A stretch of 64,000 nt of DNA. Source: Nitrospira sp. (lineage in GTDB: Bacteria > Nitrospirota > Nitrospiria > Nitrospirales > Nitrospiraceae). The notes beneath the pieces are model-generated. The model saw nothing but the letters and a program-made list of their open reading frames with translations. It was not told the DNA's origin and ran no database searches. The translations under genes were made by a program, and so were the position numbers. The DNA lies in NCBI GenBank assembly GCA_022226935.1, contig CP092081.1, positions 3,844,770-3,908,769 of the forward strand. The letters are read 5' to 3'. This document shows, in pieces, positions 17,401 through 25,045 of this stretch; position 1 is the stretch's first letter; the number at the start of each line of letters is the position of its first letter.

Positions 17401-19964
17401 TCACGGTCACGGATGCGAAGAACCAGGCTACCACTTTCGCCTACGACAGCCGCAACCGGCTGCTCAGCACCACCGATCCCTTGGGCAAAGTCGAGGCCTA
17501 CACTTACGACGGCAACGACAACCTCACCAAGCGCCACACGCCGAAGGGGGACGACATTCTCTTCGCCTACGATGCGGTGAACCAGCTCGTGAGCAAAACC
17601 CTGCCCGGCACCCAGGTCACCCGTTACGCCTACGACCTCGTGGGCAACTTGACCCGCGTGACCGATCCGGATAGCGTGCTGGCCCTGACCTATGACCAGG
17701 CGAATCGGCTGCTGAGTGTGAAGACCGACGGCTCGCCGAACCAACCGGCCGTGACGCTGGGCTACGCCTATGACCAGAATGGCAACCGGCTGACGCGTGC
17801 GGATCAGGCCACCTCCATCAGCTATCATTACGACGGCGTGAATCGCCTGACGGGCCTGGGCAACGGCGTGACCCTGCCGCCGCCGGCCACCAATCGCGTG
17901 GCCTGGTGGAAGGGGGAAGGTACAGCAGCCGACGAACAGGGGACGAACCCCGGTACCCTGCGCAATGGGGTGAGCTTCGCAGCAGGTTTCGCCGGTCAGG
18001 CCTTTCAGTTCGACGGCGTCGACGATGAGATTGGCTTTACCAGCACGGTGGGCCGCTTCGGATTCCAAGCGACCGTTGAGTTCTGGGTCAAGACGACCTC
18101 GACGCGGCGCGAGACGATCATGAGTGATCGGCTGACCTGCACCGTCACGTCCCCGGCCAACGCGGCCTCCTGGGAGCTACAGATGCAACCGAACGGCACG
18201 GCCAGCTTTGCCGTCGCAGGCCCGGACGCAGGGGCTGGGACCACGTTGGTGAGCGCCGGCGTGGCCACCACGCATCCGGTCAATGACGGGCAATGGCATC
18301 GGATCGCCGCCGTGCGCAATGGCACGGAACAACGGCTCTATCTGGATGGCCAGCTAGAGGGATTCTGGAATTATGTCAACGGCCCGCCGCTGCTCACCGG
18401 ACTCCCGACAGGCGGATTGCGCCTGGGGGCCGGTGGGTGTGGCACCAGTCTGTTCACCGGCCAATTGGATGAAATCACGATCGCCGATCGGGCCTGGACC
18501 CTGGCCGAACTGCAGGCGCCTCGCAGCCAAGAGCAACCCGTCGCCAATTGGAGCTACGACGTGCTGTCGCGTCGGACAGCCATGACCCTGTCGAACGGGA
18601 CCCAGACGACGTATCAATACGATCCGGCCAGCCAGGTGACCCAGATCCTGCATCAACTGACGGCGACGTCGACCCAGATCAACAAAGCGGAGTACCTGTA
18701 CAACGGGGTGGGCAACAGAACGTCATTGACGGATCGCCGTGGGCCGCAGACGTTTGGGTACGACACGCTCGATCGACTGACCAGCGCGAGTCACCCCTTG
18801 CTCCTTGATCCGCAGGCCTTTGCGTACGATGCGGTCGGCAACCGCACGACAGGCGGGAGTGTCGTCAATGCAGGTAATCAGCTGACGGCGGATAGCAACT
18901 TTGCCTACCAGTACGACGACAACGGGAATCTCGCGAGAAAGACCCTCCTCGCGACGGGGAATTACACGCAGTACACGTATGACGCTGAGAATCGCCTGAT
19001 TCAGGTACAGGAATTTGCCGCTGGCAATCCTACCGCCACCACGACGAGTACGTATCGGTATGATGGCCTGGGCCGACGAATCGAAAAGGTCGCCAACGGC
19101 CTAACCAAGCGATACATCTATGATGGCGAGGACATTCTGTTAGAGTACGATGGCGCGAATGTCCTCCAGGCTCGCTACACGCACGGCCCTGGCATTGACG
19201 AGCCAATTGCGGTCACCCAAGGTGCGAGTACCTTCTTTTATCATCAAGACGGCCTTGGATCGGTCGCGGAATTGACGGATTCAACCGGTGGCACGGCCAA
19301 GAGCTATGCGTACGATGCGTATGGGAATATTCTGGAATCCCCTGGTGCCATCGAACAACCGTATACGTATACGGGACGGGAGCTCGATCAAGAGACCGGG
19401 CTCTATTACTACCGGGCGCGGTACTATGATGCGGCGACGGGGAAGTTCTTACAGAAGGATCCGATTGGTCTTCATGGAGGACTGAACCCCTACAGCTATG
19501 TCCTGAACAATCCTATCAACCGAGTAGATCCTTCGGGGCTTTATACCTCCGCTCGGTGGCTTGCCGCGCCGAGGCTTACGGATATCAATACCAAAAAAGT
19601 TGGCAATATGGGCTTTGGTGAATACTGGACTCTAATACCGCCTGCGATTGGCATTGACGGCGAGTGGTACATGCTGTCGGCCGAAGTTACAGGCCGTGTC
19701 GAATGCATTGATGATGGAGCCTGTGACAAGGAGGAAACTAAAGATGTGTTTCAGGTGCAGGAAGCTGTAGGTGCTAGGATTGGCATCGGGTGGGGCATTA
19801 CTACTCTCCCCCGTCTTCAAGCTGCGAGGAAAGTCGGCGAAGCATTCAGCAGGGTTGATGACGCAGTCGAGTTTTACAGAAACCAATGGACGCAGCTTGC
19901 ATTGAAGATGAATAACAATCCGATGACTTGGTGCACGATAATGAGCGTGGGCCAAGCCAAATGA
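11403..19964 (+). CDS. Giant Ig-like/RHS polymorphic toxin, 5' end missing
   Basis: The frame opens at 11403 in the middle of an Ig-like unit, so the start and any signal peptide are lost; the GTG at 11499 is only the first usable codon. Order of domains: about seven Ig-like units ending in 'ATLGG'-type strands, then a Big_2-like unit (DGSSQLLANDVTWTS), an IPT/TIG unit (VSPATGMVGTVVTLTG), a putative-Ig/cadherin-like unit, a carboxypeptidase-regulatory-like unit, and a middle region. Many YD/RHS repeats follow from about 16220, a LamG-like domain (17886-18520) and the RHS core (YTGRELDQETGLYYYRARYY). A unique low-GC tip of about 140 residues comes after 'DPSGL'. RHS cores encapsulate a C-terminal toxin released by self-cleavage. 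The tip (19545-19964) matches nothing I know. A membrane protein gene follows 28 bases later. Confidence 0.85.
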   Translation, partial: NGLPNPKTIRAGSTSPVLAVLFPVPLQATTLSVVSTAASIASVPSNVPVGIGQAFVSIPVTGVSAGTTQINVTLNEKTITSTVRVVGGAATVSSLSPAALSITQGGSGQLTVSLNAAQATNTAVTLSSSAGSIAAVPATVMVPAGQVSASFNVAANTAGQADITATLNGTSATSHVTVTPTLPTVVSLTPPVSQLTLGATSSLTVTLSAAQVGPTTVALTTTPSGVVTVPASVIVPAGQTQASFTVTSVALGTAMVRATLGSSLAEAALDVVPPIVALVDVQPASQSLVVGAIGTLTVTLNAAQSSPTDIALSVDQPTVLQIPATQSVTVPPNQTQAAFTVTALATGAAQVTATLGGASKQATVTVTPQPPQVLALTPSPLNVVQGATGTLTLTINAAQPTDTIVPLTTTNATMVGVPVSVTVPAGSTTAPVSVSALTVGTATVTATLNGTATATVNTVPPPPVVTILEPLSPVTAPLTLPKGRTGVLQVTINRAPTDPTVITLQNSATSVVTVPPSVTVAAGQLTASFPVTTQTQGQATITASFNSTSATAQVVVTAPEVESLTVDPAGPTALVGESIAFTATGLFTDGSSQLLANDVTWTSTNQSVAAIGSTGLATALAVGPTTIRATLTTSVGPVTGATTLTVQPAPALVVTPLTTSLTVGQNALFTVGTAVAPTSALTVTLALSGSGTALLSPTSVVISAGQTTSPTPVQVTATGIGSVLLTATAPVRQSASSTLTITAGLPAITSVSPATGMVGTVVTLTGSSFNTVASNNQVRFGGVLATVLSVSTTGASLTTAVPSGALTGPVTVTTPLGTATSPLPFTLLNSPPVITPIGNRTLSLGSTLAFTVSGVDPNGQTVTYGAQQAAPASATLPAHMAFNAQTGVFSFTPDATQVGTFNMVFSASDGSVFSSETVAITVTGAIPGAPTSLSGRVDDSSGNPVAGVAVSLRDVPTTTTTNAAGEFTLAFAGHPAGRQLLVVTGVSAGYANLVAPVDLIGNTANVLPSPVTTPPLDLATAVTVNPAATTTLTSPTAHVTVIIPPGRAKNADGTPYTGQLTISPVPEYGRPESRPVELRPGLSVTIQPAGVVLDPPVAITFPNVDNMPPGNEFDLWSLYPDTGTFLVVGRMRVSADGATVEMVPGTGGVRKTAWHFAMPPESRAEVQDVPSKDGDCVACRTASEVDLTAGALSHDEVIPGIRTLGVSRDLTLHYRSTNADVQRILPVNATLRVQAAVPATFSARLSIGGVQLGQDRYWDSHTLPENADSVSRLGVQFDGSTLPTGVYPYELLLFSNYPQSSIGGITRNQVLLRNEQASPFGAGWTLTALDRLSPQADGSVVLAKGSGSTFLYGAAGRPLIVESFDQARSLTVGGVNASFVSGAMHAAARNDLLNPVNFGALGTVRRPVTMRSGLNIVTLPALAGVDVFVLNLLTTDLTPTEVQVLEQFVRGGGTILEIRNAGQTRPLLLGTLPGPFIGDLTADVTADGLTSPLGNGPFGTILSPLLTGGTDGYATTGPATVLARNDLWPNALLLPPGTVFSGAGRAVLIGDEEIVASGYTGGAGANRYAEGSNRTFFLNAMAYLANAPGYQPVLPSGPTPVTLQGPPDETAVLVRQVDGTYTRTTKDGAVSQFNAQGWLTAQRDRNGNQTGYAYDGSGRLLTITDPTGQVTTLAYSGGKVSSVTDPAGRVTQLEYDASGNLQRVRGADATAVTFAYDAQHRLIRRTDARNQVFQYRYDAAGRFAEATLPDGATRALASSQTVAVPNFTTGQGTAGNPAPLSATSLNRATFTDAKAQATTFELDALSRVTKQTDALNRVTTIQRNAQGNPTQITRPNGAVTVMTYDAKGNLLTSTEQAINATTTFTYEPTFNQVTSIRDPKGNLTQIAYDANGNPLTITDALNQVTTFTYNPQGLLLTTKDALNQATSLTYDALGRLLTTTDPLARTTTLTYDAAGNVATSTDALNRVTTFTYDVRNRLTQVTDPNAGITRYAYDGNGNLLTVTDAKNQATTFAYDSRNRLLSTTDPLGKVEAYTYDGNDNLTKRHTPKGDDILFAYDAVNQLVSKTLPGTQVTRYAYDLVGNLTRVTDPDSVLALTYDQANRLLSVKTDGSPNQPAVTLGYAYDQNGNRLTRADQATSISYHYDGVNRLTGLGNGVTLPPPATNRVAWWKGEGTAADEQGTNPGTLRNGVSFAAGFAGQAFQFDGVDDEIGFTSTVGRFGFQATVEFWVKTTSTRRETIMSDRLTCTVTSPANAASWELQMQPNGTASFAVAGPDAGAGTTLVSAGVATTHPVNDGQWHRIAAVRNGTEQRLYLDGQLEGFWNYVNGPPLLTGLPTGGLRLGAGGCGTSLFTGQLDEITIADRAWTLAELQAPRSQEQPVANWSYDVLSRRTAMTLSNGTQTTYQYDPASQVTQILHQLTATSTQINKAEYLYNGVGNRTSLTDRRGPQTFGYDTLDRLTSASHPLLLDPQAFAYDAVGNRTTGGSVVNAGNQLTADSNFAYQYDDNGNLARKTLLATGNYTQYTYDAENRLIQVQEFAAGNPTATTTSTYRYDGLGRRIEKVANGLTKRYIYDGEDILLEYDGANVLQARYTHGPGIDEPIAVTQGASTFFYHQDGLGSVAELTDSTGGTAKSYAYDAYGNILESPGAIEQPYTYTGRELDQETGLYYYRARYYDAATGKFLQKDPIGLHGGLNPYSYVLNNPINRVDPSGLYTSARWLAAPRLTDINTKKVGNMGFGEYWTLIPPAIGIDGEWYMLSAEVTGRVECIDDGACDKEETKDVFQVQEAVGARIGIGWGITTLPRLQAARKVGEAFSRVDDAVEFYRNQWTQLALKMNNNPMTWCTIMSVGQAK
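17512..19468. repeat. RHS cassette unit, duplicated at 20349-22294
   Basis: YD repeats, LamG-like domain and RHS core up to 'KDPIG' are repeated in the same orientation at 20349-22294 with high identity and nearly equal length (1957 versus 1946 bases). A partial third copy covers about 23510-24085. Identity stops exactly where the variable tip begins. This is the layout expected for tip exchange by homologous recombination. Confidence 0.85.
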
Positions 19965-19992
19965 TGATTAAAAGCAACCTTGGTGCTGCTTT

Positions 19993-20340
19993 ATGAAGAG
20001 TTTACAATGCGAAGGTGGAAGGGCTCCTAACTGGGCACCTGTTATGTTTGGTTGGCTCTGTGGATGGCATGTGTTCTTGTTCGGCACATTTCTCATAATC
20101 ATTGGTTGTTCGGCGTCACTGTATCGGTTTGGAGAGAATGTGAAAGTCGGAAGCCTATTGTTTTATGCTGAGGTACTCGTTGCATCTATATTATCGGGAT
20201 GGACAGGAATTGTGCTCGGAAAGATAGCCACACGCTGGCTCAGTCAACAAACTGCCATGCTAAATTATGTTTGCCTTGCTGTTGCAATCATTCTCACCGT
20301 TATTTCCTTCCCAAACATTTATAGTTTTTGGACACCTTGA
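19993..20340 (+). CDS. Candidate immunity protein for RHS tip 1, polytopic membrane protein
   Basis: 115 residues with three to four hydrophobic segments: 'WHVFLFGTFLIIIGCSASLY', 'LLFYAEVLVASILSGWTGIV' and 'YVCLAVAIILTVISFP'. It lies 28 bases after the first RHS tip and shares the tip's low GC. Its position directly behind a toxin tip is the normal place for an immunity gene. A membrane immunity protein suggests the toxin acts on the membrane or in the periplasm. No strong ribosome site was seen, so translation may be coupled to the toxin gene. No family was recognised; immunity is inferred from position. Confidence 0.6.
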   Translation: MKSLQCEGGRAPNWAPVMFGWLCGWHVFLFGTFLIIIGCSASLYRFGENVKVGSLLFYAEVLVASILSGWTGIVLGKIATRWLSQQTAMLNYVCLAVAIILTVISFPNIYSFWTP

Positions 20341-20348
20341 GAAGCTCT

Positions 20349-22808
20349 GCAACGACAACCTCACCAAGCGCCACACGCCGAAGGGCGACGACATTCTCTT
20401 CGCCTACGATGCCGTGAACCAGCTCGTGAGCAAAACCCTGCCCGGCACCCAGGTCACCAGTTACGCCTACGACCTCGTGGGGAACTTGACCACTGTGACC
20501 GATCCAGATAGCGTGCTGGCCCTGACCTATGACCAGGCGAATCGGCTGATGACGGTGAAGACCGACGGCTCGCCGAACCAACCGGCGGTTTCGCTCGGCT
20601 ACGCCTATGACCCGAATGGGAATCGGCTGCTGCTCGCGGAAGGCGCCAAGACGAACAGCTACCACTACGATCCGCTGAATCGTCTGACTGGGCTGGGAGA
20701 CGGGATCACCCTGCCGCCGCCGGCGGCGAATCGCGTGGCTTGGTGGAAGGGGGAAGGCACGGGGGCCGACGAACAGGGGACGAACTCCGGCACCCTGCGC
20801 AATGGGGTGAGCTTCGCAGCGGGCTTCGCCGGTCAGGCCTTTCAGTTCGACGGCGTCGACGATGAGATCGGCTTCACCAGCACCGTGGGCCGCTTCGGGT
20901 TTCAGACCACCCTCGAATTCTGGATCAAGACCACCTCGACGCGCCGCGAGACGATCATCAGTGACTGGCCCACTTGCACGGGGGCAACTCCATTCTGGGA
21001 GGTTCGGTTGCAACCCAACGGCACGGTGCTGTTCTCCGCCGCGGGCCCGGATCCGGGGGGTGGGCCCACGTCCGCGAGCGCTAGCGTGGCCACGACGCGG
21101 TCGGTGAACGACGGACAGTGGCACCGGATCGCCGCGATGCGCAATGGATCCGAACAACGGCTGTATCTGGATGGCCAGATGGAGGGGTATTGGAATTATC
21201 TCAACGGCGCGCCGGTGCTCACCGGGCTCCCGACAGGAGGGATGCGGATCGGCGCCGGTGTGTGTGGGAGCAGTGCCTTCACCGGCCAACTGGATGAAAT
21301 CACCATCGCTGATCGGGCCTGGACCCTGGCCGAACTGCAGGCGCCTCGCAGCCAAGAACAGCCCGTCGCCAATTGGAGTTACGACGTGCTGTCGCGCCGA
21401 ACAGCCATGACCCTGTCGAACGGGACGCAGACCACCTATACCTACGATCCCGCGAGCCAAGTCACCAACATCCCTGCATCAACTGACCGCCAGTAGTACG
21501 TAGATCAATAAGTCGGATTACGTCTACAATGGGGTGGGGAATCGGACGAGTCTGACGGATCGACGTGGGCCGAAAAATTTTGGCTATGATGCGTTGGGTC
21601 GCCTGACTGCTGCGAGTCACCCGCTACTGCTCGATCCGCAGACTTTCGCCTATGACCTCGTGGGCAACCGCACGACCAATGGGAGCGTCGTCAATGCAGG
21701 AAACCAACTGACGGCCGATGCGAACGTTACGTATCAATATGACGACAACGGCAATTTGACGAGAAAGACGCTGCTCGCGACGGGCAACTACACGCAGTAC
21801 AGTTACGACGCCGAGAATCGGCTGATTCAGGTACAGGAATTCGCCGCCGGGAATTCCACGGCCATCACGACGAGCAGCTATCGGTATGACGGTTTAGGCC
21901 GACGCATTGAAAAGGTCGCGAATGGCCAGACCTCCCGCTACATCTACGATGGGGAAGATATCCTATTGGAGTATAACGGCAGCAACGTGTTGCAAGCTCG
22001 CTACACGCATGGTCCGGGGATCGACGAGCCGCTTGCGGTCACCAAAGGCGGCTCCACCTTCTTCTATCATCAAGATGGCTTGGGCACAGTGACGGAGTTG
22101 ACTGACAGCACCGGCAGCGTGGCGAAGGCCTACGCGTATGATGCGTATGGGAATATCCTCGAATCCCCGGGCACGGTAAATCAGCCGTATACGTACACGG
22201 GCCGGGAGTTGGATTCAGAGACGGGGCTCTACTACTACCGGGCGAGATACTATGATGCCGCGACAGGAAGGTTCATGCAGAAGGATCCGATTGGATTCTG
22301 GGGAGCCGACATTAATCTTTATCGGTACGTATTGAACGGTCCTGTGAATAATGTTGATCCCCGCGGCACTGATATCGCTGTTATCGAAAACCGCGCGACA
22401 GCCGGCAATCCCGCTGGGCATACAGCCATTGCAATCAGCGGATACGGTGTCCTTAGTTATGGGAATGGTACGCAACTTGGTACAGACCTATCCAGCTATG
22501 TTGCAAGGGAATCTGCAAACCGTGAAACGCTCATTTATCTGATCCGTACCACGCCCGATCAAGACGCTGCTGCCTTAGCTTCACTTCTCGGCGAGGAAGG
22601 GCGACTGCGTGGGATATTTTCCGATAATTGTGCAACGAGAACGAACAAGGCACTTGATGCCATAGGACTTCCGGACACTCTTGCTCCAAACTTCCTGCCC
22701 GGATCAGCAGGTGCCCGTGCTGAAGCATCTGGTGTTAAGCCATTCTTTGTTCCACTCCATGAGCCTAGGCTGCCGGCTGGTTTTGAGCAGTTCCAACTTC
22801 CACGATGA
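20349..22808 (+). pseudogene. Displaced RHS C-terminal cassette 2 with toxin tip, frame-broken
   Basis: This has no start of its own and begins abruptly with sequence identical to 17512 onward. YD repeats and a LamG-like domain read in one frame until a stop at 21494-21496. A frame shift near 21470 and degraded bases up to 21530 separate this from the second part (21534-22808), which carries further YD repeats, the RHS core and a new tip. The tip (about 22370-22805) has 'GHTAIAISGYG', 'IRTTPDQDAAALASLL' and 'SDNCATRTNKALDAIG'. A His before a Cys in this order suggests a permuted papain-like (YiiX/NlpC-type) hydrolase fold. Cassettes of this kind are silent reservoirs that can replace the expressed tip by recombination. 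Confidence 0.75.
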
Positions 22809-23050
22809 ACCGTAAACTGGGGCTGGGAGTATTGGCGCTGGTGGGTTCTTGCATAGCAGTGGGTGCCTCTTGGTGGGTTGGGATACAGGGTCCTTATCTC
22901 GAGGCAGATAACTATGAGGCTCGATGGGACTACCAGTTTTTCTTCTTGATGTATAGCATCTTGCCTATCGTGCTGTTTGGTCTTCTGTGCGTCGGTATTC
23001 TTTTTGTCGTTAGAATTGTGTTCAAGTCGAACACAAAAGACCAAGGTTGA
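22805..23050 (+). CDS. Candidate immunity protein for RHS tip 2
   Basis: 81 residues with two membrane segments (LGLGVLALVGSCIAVGASWW and FFFLMYSILPIVLFGLLCVG) separated by a short charged loop with 'GPYLEADNYEARWDY'. Its ATG overlaps the stop of the cassette 2 tip by four bases (ATGA), a classic toxin-immunity coupling. As for tip 1, the immunity candidate is a membrane protein, which fits a toxin acting in the periplasm, for example on peptidoglycan. No family was recognised. Confidence 0.6.
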   Translation: MNRKLGLGVLALVGSCIAVGASWWVGIQGPYLEADNYEARWDYQFFFLMYSILPIVLFGLLCVGILFVVRIVFKSNTKDQG

Positions 23051-23068
23051 GCTTGGATCAAGCCGGAG

Positions 23069-24108
23069 GTGCCGGTAGGGGCGGAGGGATGGATCTTCAG
23101 CCGGCGCGATCCCTTCGTGAGCGAAGGCTTCTCGGTGGCCCTGTTACAAGACGGTACACTGCAATTGACCCTGCGGACCACGACCAGCCCCACGGTGTCG
23201 GGCTCCACCTTCCGCTCGACGGCCCCGGTGATCACCTTTGGTCAATGGCACCATGTCGCGGCCGCGGTGGATACCGTGGCCGGCACGGCGCAGCTCTGGG
23301 TCAATGGCCAGCCGCTGACCCTGACGACGGTCTTTGGGCCCGCCACCCTGAGTGGCACGCTGTCAACGTGAACCAGCAGTACCTCGGACGGAGGCAGGAC
23401 CCGAACACCGCGGGCGGCGGCGGGCATTTTAAGGGCGAGATCGACGAAGTGCGGCTCTATGGCCGAACGCTCACGCTGGCGGAGGTACAGAGCCGGGCAC
23501 AGAACCAGCCGGTCGCCGCCTATGCGTACGACGCGCTCTCGCGCCGCACGAGTGTGACCCTGTCCAACGGGACGCAGAGCACCTACAGCTATGATCCCGC
23601 GTCTCAAGTCACCACCATCCTGCATCAACTCACGGCCACCAGTACGCCCATTAATCAGGCCGAGTATGTCTACAACCCCGTCGGCAATCGGACCTCACTC
23701 ACCGACCGACGTGGATCGCAGACCTTCGGCTACGACGCGTTGGATCGGCTGACCAGCGCGAGCCACCCCTTGCTGCTCGATCCACAGGCCTTCGCCTATG
23801 ATGCCGTGGGCAACCGCACGACCAATGGCAGCGTCGTCAATGCAGGAAACCAACTCACAGCCGACAGCAACTTTGCCTACCAGTACGACGACAACGGGAA
23901 TCTCACCAGAAAGACGCTGCTGGCGACGGGCAATTACACGCAGTATAGCTACGACGCCGAGAATCGCCTGGTTCAAGTATAGGAATTCGCCACCGGCAAT
24001 CCCACGGCCGTCACGATCTCGACCTATCGCTCTGACGAGCTGGGGCGAAGAATCGAAAAGATCGCGAATGACCAGACCACGCGCTACATCTTGGCTGAGC
24101 TGAACTGA
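23069..24108 (+). pseudogene. Decayed RHS cassette 3
   Basis: A LamG-like half (FSVALLQDGTLQLTLRTTTS, 'FGQWHHVAAAVDTVAGTAQLW') reads in the frame of 23069 and ends at 23371. The frame then shifts to another that continues the domain (GEIDEVRLYGRTLTLAEVQ) and YD repeats close to those of copies 1 and 2. A stop at 23980-23982 interrupts 'ENRLVQV'. After it, the same frame goes on for about 40 codons and ends at 24108, before any RHS core or tip. The LamG part differs from that of the other copies, so this is an independent relic, not a fresh duplicate. Confidence 0.75.
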
Positions 24109-24453
24109 CGTGTACGAATGGTTGTATGTGTGCCCGCCTTCGTACAAGGACTTATCTCATCAGGTGCCCCGTCTTCCACACTCTCTACCGCGCTCTCTAA
24201 ATTATGTGCCTGAGATGAACGGAGCTTATCTCAGGGAATTCCCTATTGCTCCATTCGCTTTTTTCGTGTCACCTTTGTTCTGCCGGGTGTGAGCGTACAG
24301 CAAGACCTCAACCCGATAAGCGGTAGGTAAGCCCCAAATATTGAGCCGTATACGACTGTCGTCATGAGCCGCTCAAACGTCAGATGTTTCGGTAAGGATG
24401 GGGAGATGAGTTCAATTAGGGCGCACGAGTGGATTTGAAAAAGTGGTTCGCCC
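24109..24453. other. Stretch behind RHS relic; nothing firm
   Basis: No convincing gene is seen. A 70-codon minus-strand frame (24243-24455) has a weak hydrophobic stretch but no ribosome site or recognisable motif. The region is lower in GC than the RHS sequence and may be the remains of a lost tip/immunity pair. Confidence 0.35.
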
Positions 24454-24903
24454 ATGCTACTAGCAGTTAAACAATCAGCAATCTATCTGGTGACGGTCAT
24501 GTGGATAGTCTCATGGCTCCTCGCCATTCCTCTTTTTCATATTCACGCGCTTGATGTTCAGGAAATCCCTCTCTCATCGAACTCCTTTCTCGCTCATACC
24601 GTCTTTAGCGGTGATCTTCCGGGTGAATACACAAGCGGGTTTGAGCAGCACTCAGCATCTGACAGCCAACGGACCGTCGAAAGTCATTACCCGCGCTATC
24701 GCGAGATTGATTTCGTCACCTTCGTAGAGGCTGATGACGACATTGAGAGGGGGCCTGGAAATCAACCTCTGCTGTACGATGAGTGGAATTTCCGCTTTCT
24801 TCTATCCGCAACCGATAAGACACTGATTTTCGAACGTAGTGCCTCACCGCCGCTCCGCTATCTGAGTTCCGTCGCCTCACGGGCTCCGCCAAGCATGTCA
24901 TAA
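24454..24903 (+). CDS. Hypothetical exported protein
   Basis: 149 residues. An N-terminal hydrophobic segment (IYLVTVMWIVSWLLAIPLFH) is followed by 'HIHALD' and a polar region with many Ser, Glu and Asp residues. 'SFLAHTVFSGDLPGEY' and 'LLYDEWNFRFLLSATDKTLIF' are the more structured parts. It looks like a signal-anchored periplasmic protein. The short His-containing motif after the membrane segment recalls small proteins found near metal-transport genes, but no metal gene is nearby. The next gene, a glycosyltransferase, starts about 140 bases later on the same strand. I do not recognise a family. Confidence 0.45.
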   Translation: MLLAVKQSAIYLVTVMWIVSWLLAIPLFHIHALDVQEIPLSSNSFLAHTVFSGDLPGEYTSGFEQHSASDSQRTVESHYPRYREIDFVTFVEADDDIERGPGNQPLLYDEWNFRFLLSATDKTLIFERSASPPLRYLSSVASRAPPSMS

Positions 24904-25045
24904 GTTTCCCGCGCGAGTACGTGAGTGATGGCAGAGAACAGTCTCTGCTGGTCGAACATCACGCGTTTTGCTTGGGGCGTCCATTTTGTTTCTACTCGCT
25001 CGGTTCTCAAGCTCTTTGCTGAGAGGACCGGCGCGGGAGGTTGAT

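Noticed and set aside
24243-24455. 70-codon minus-strand frame behind the RHS relic
   Set aside because: Weak hydrophobic stretch only, no ribosome site, in a region of decayed sequence.
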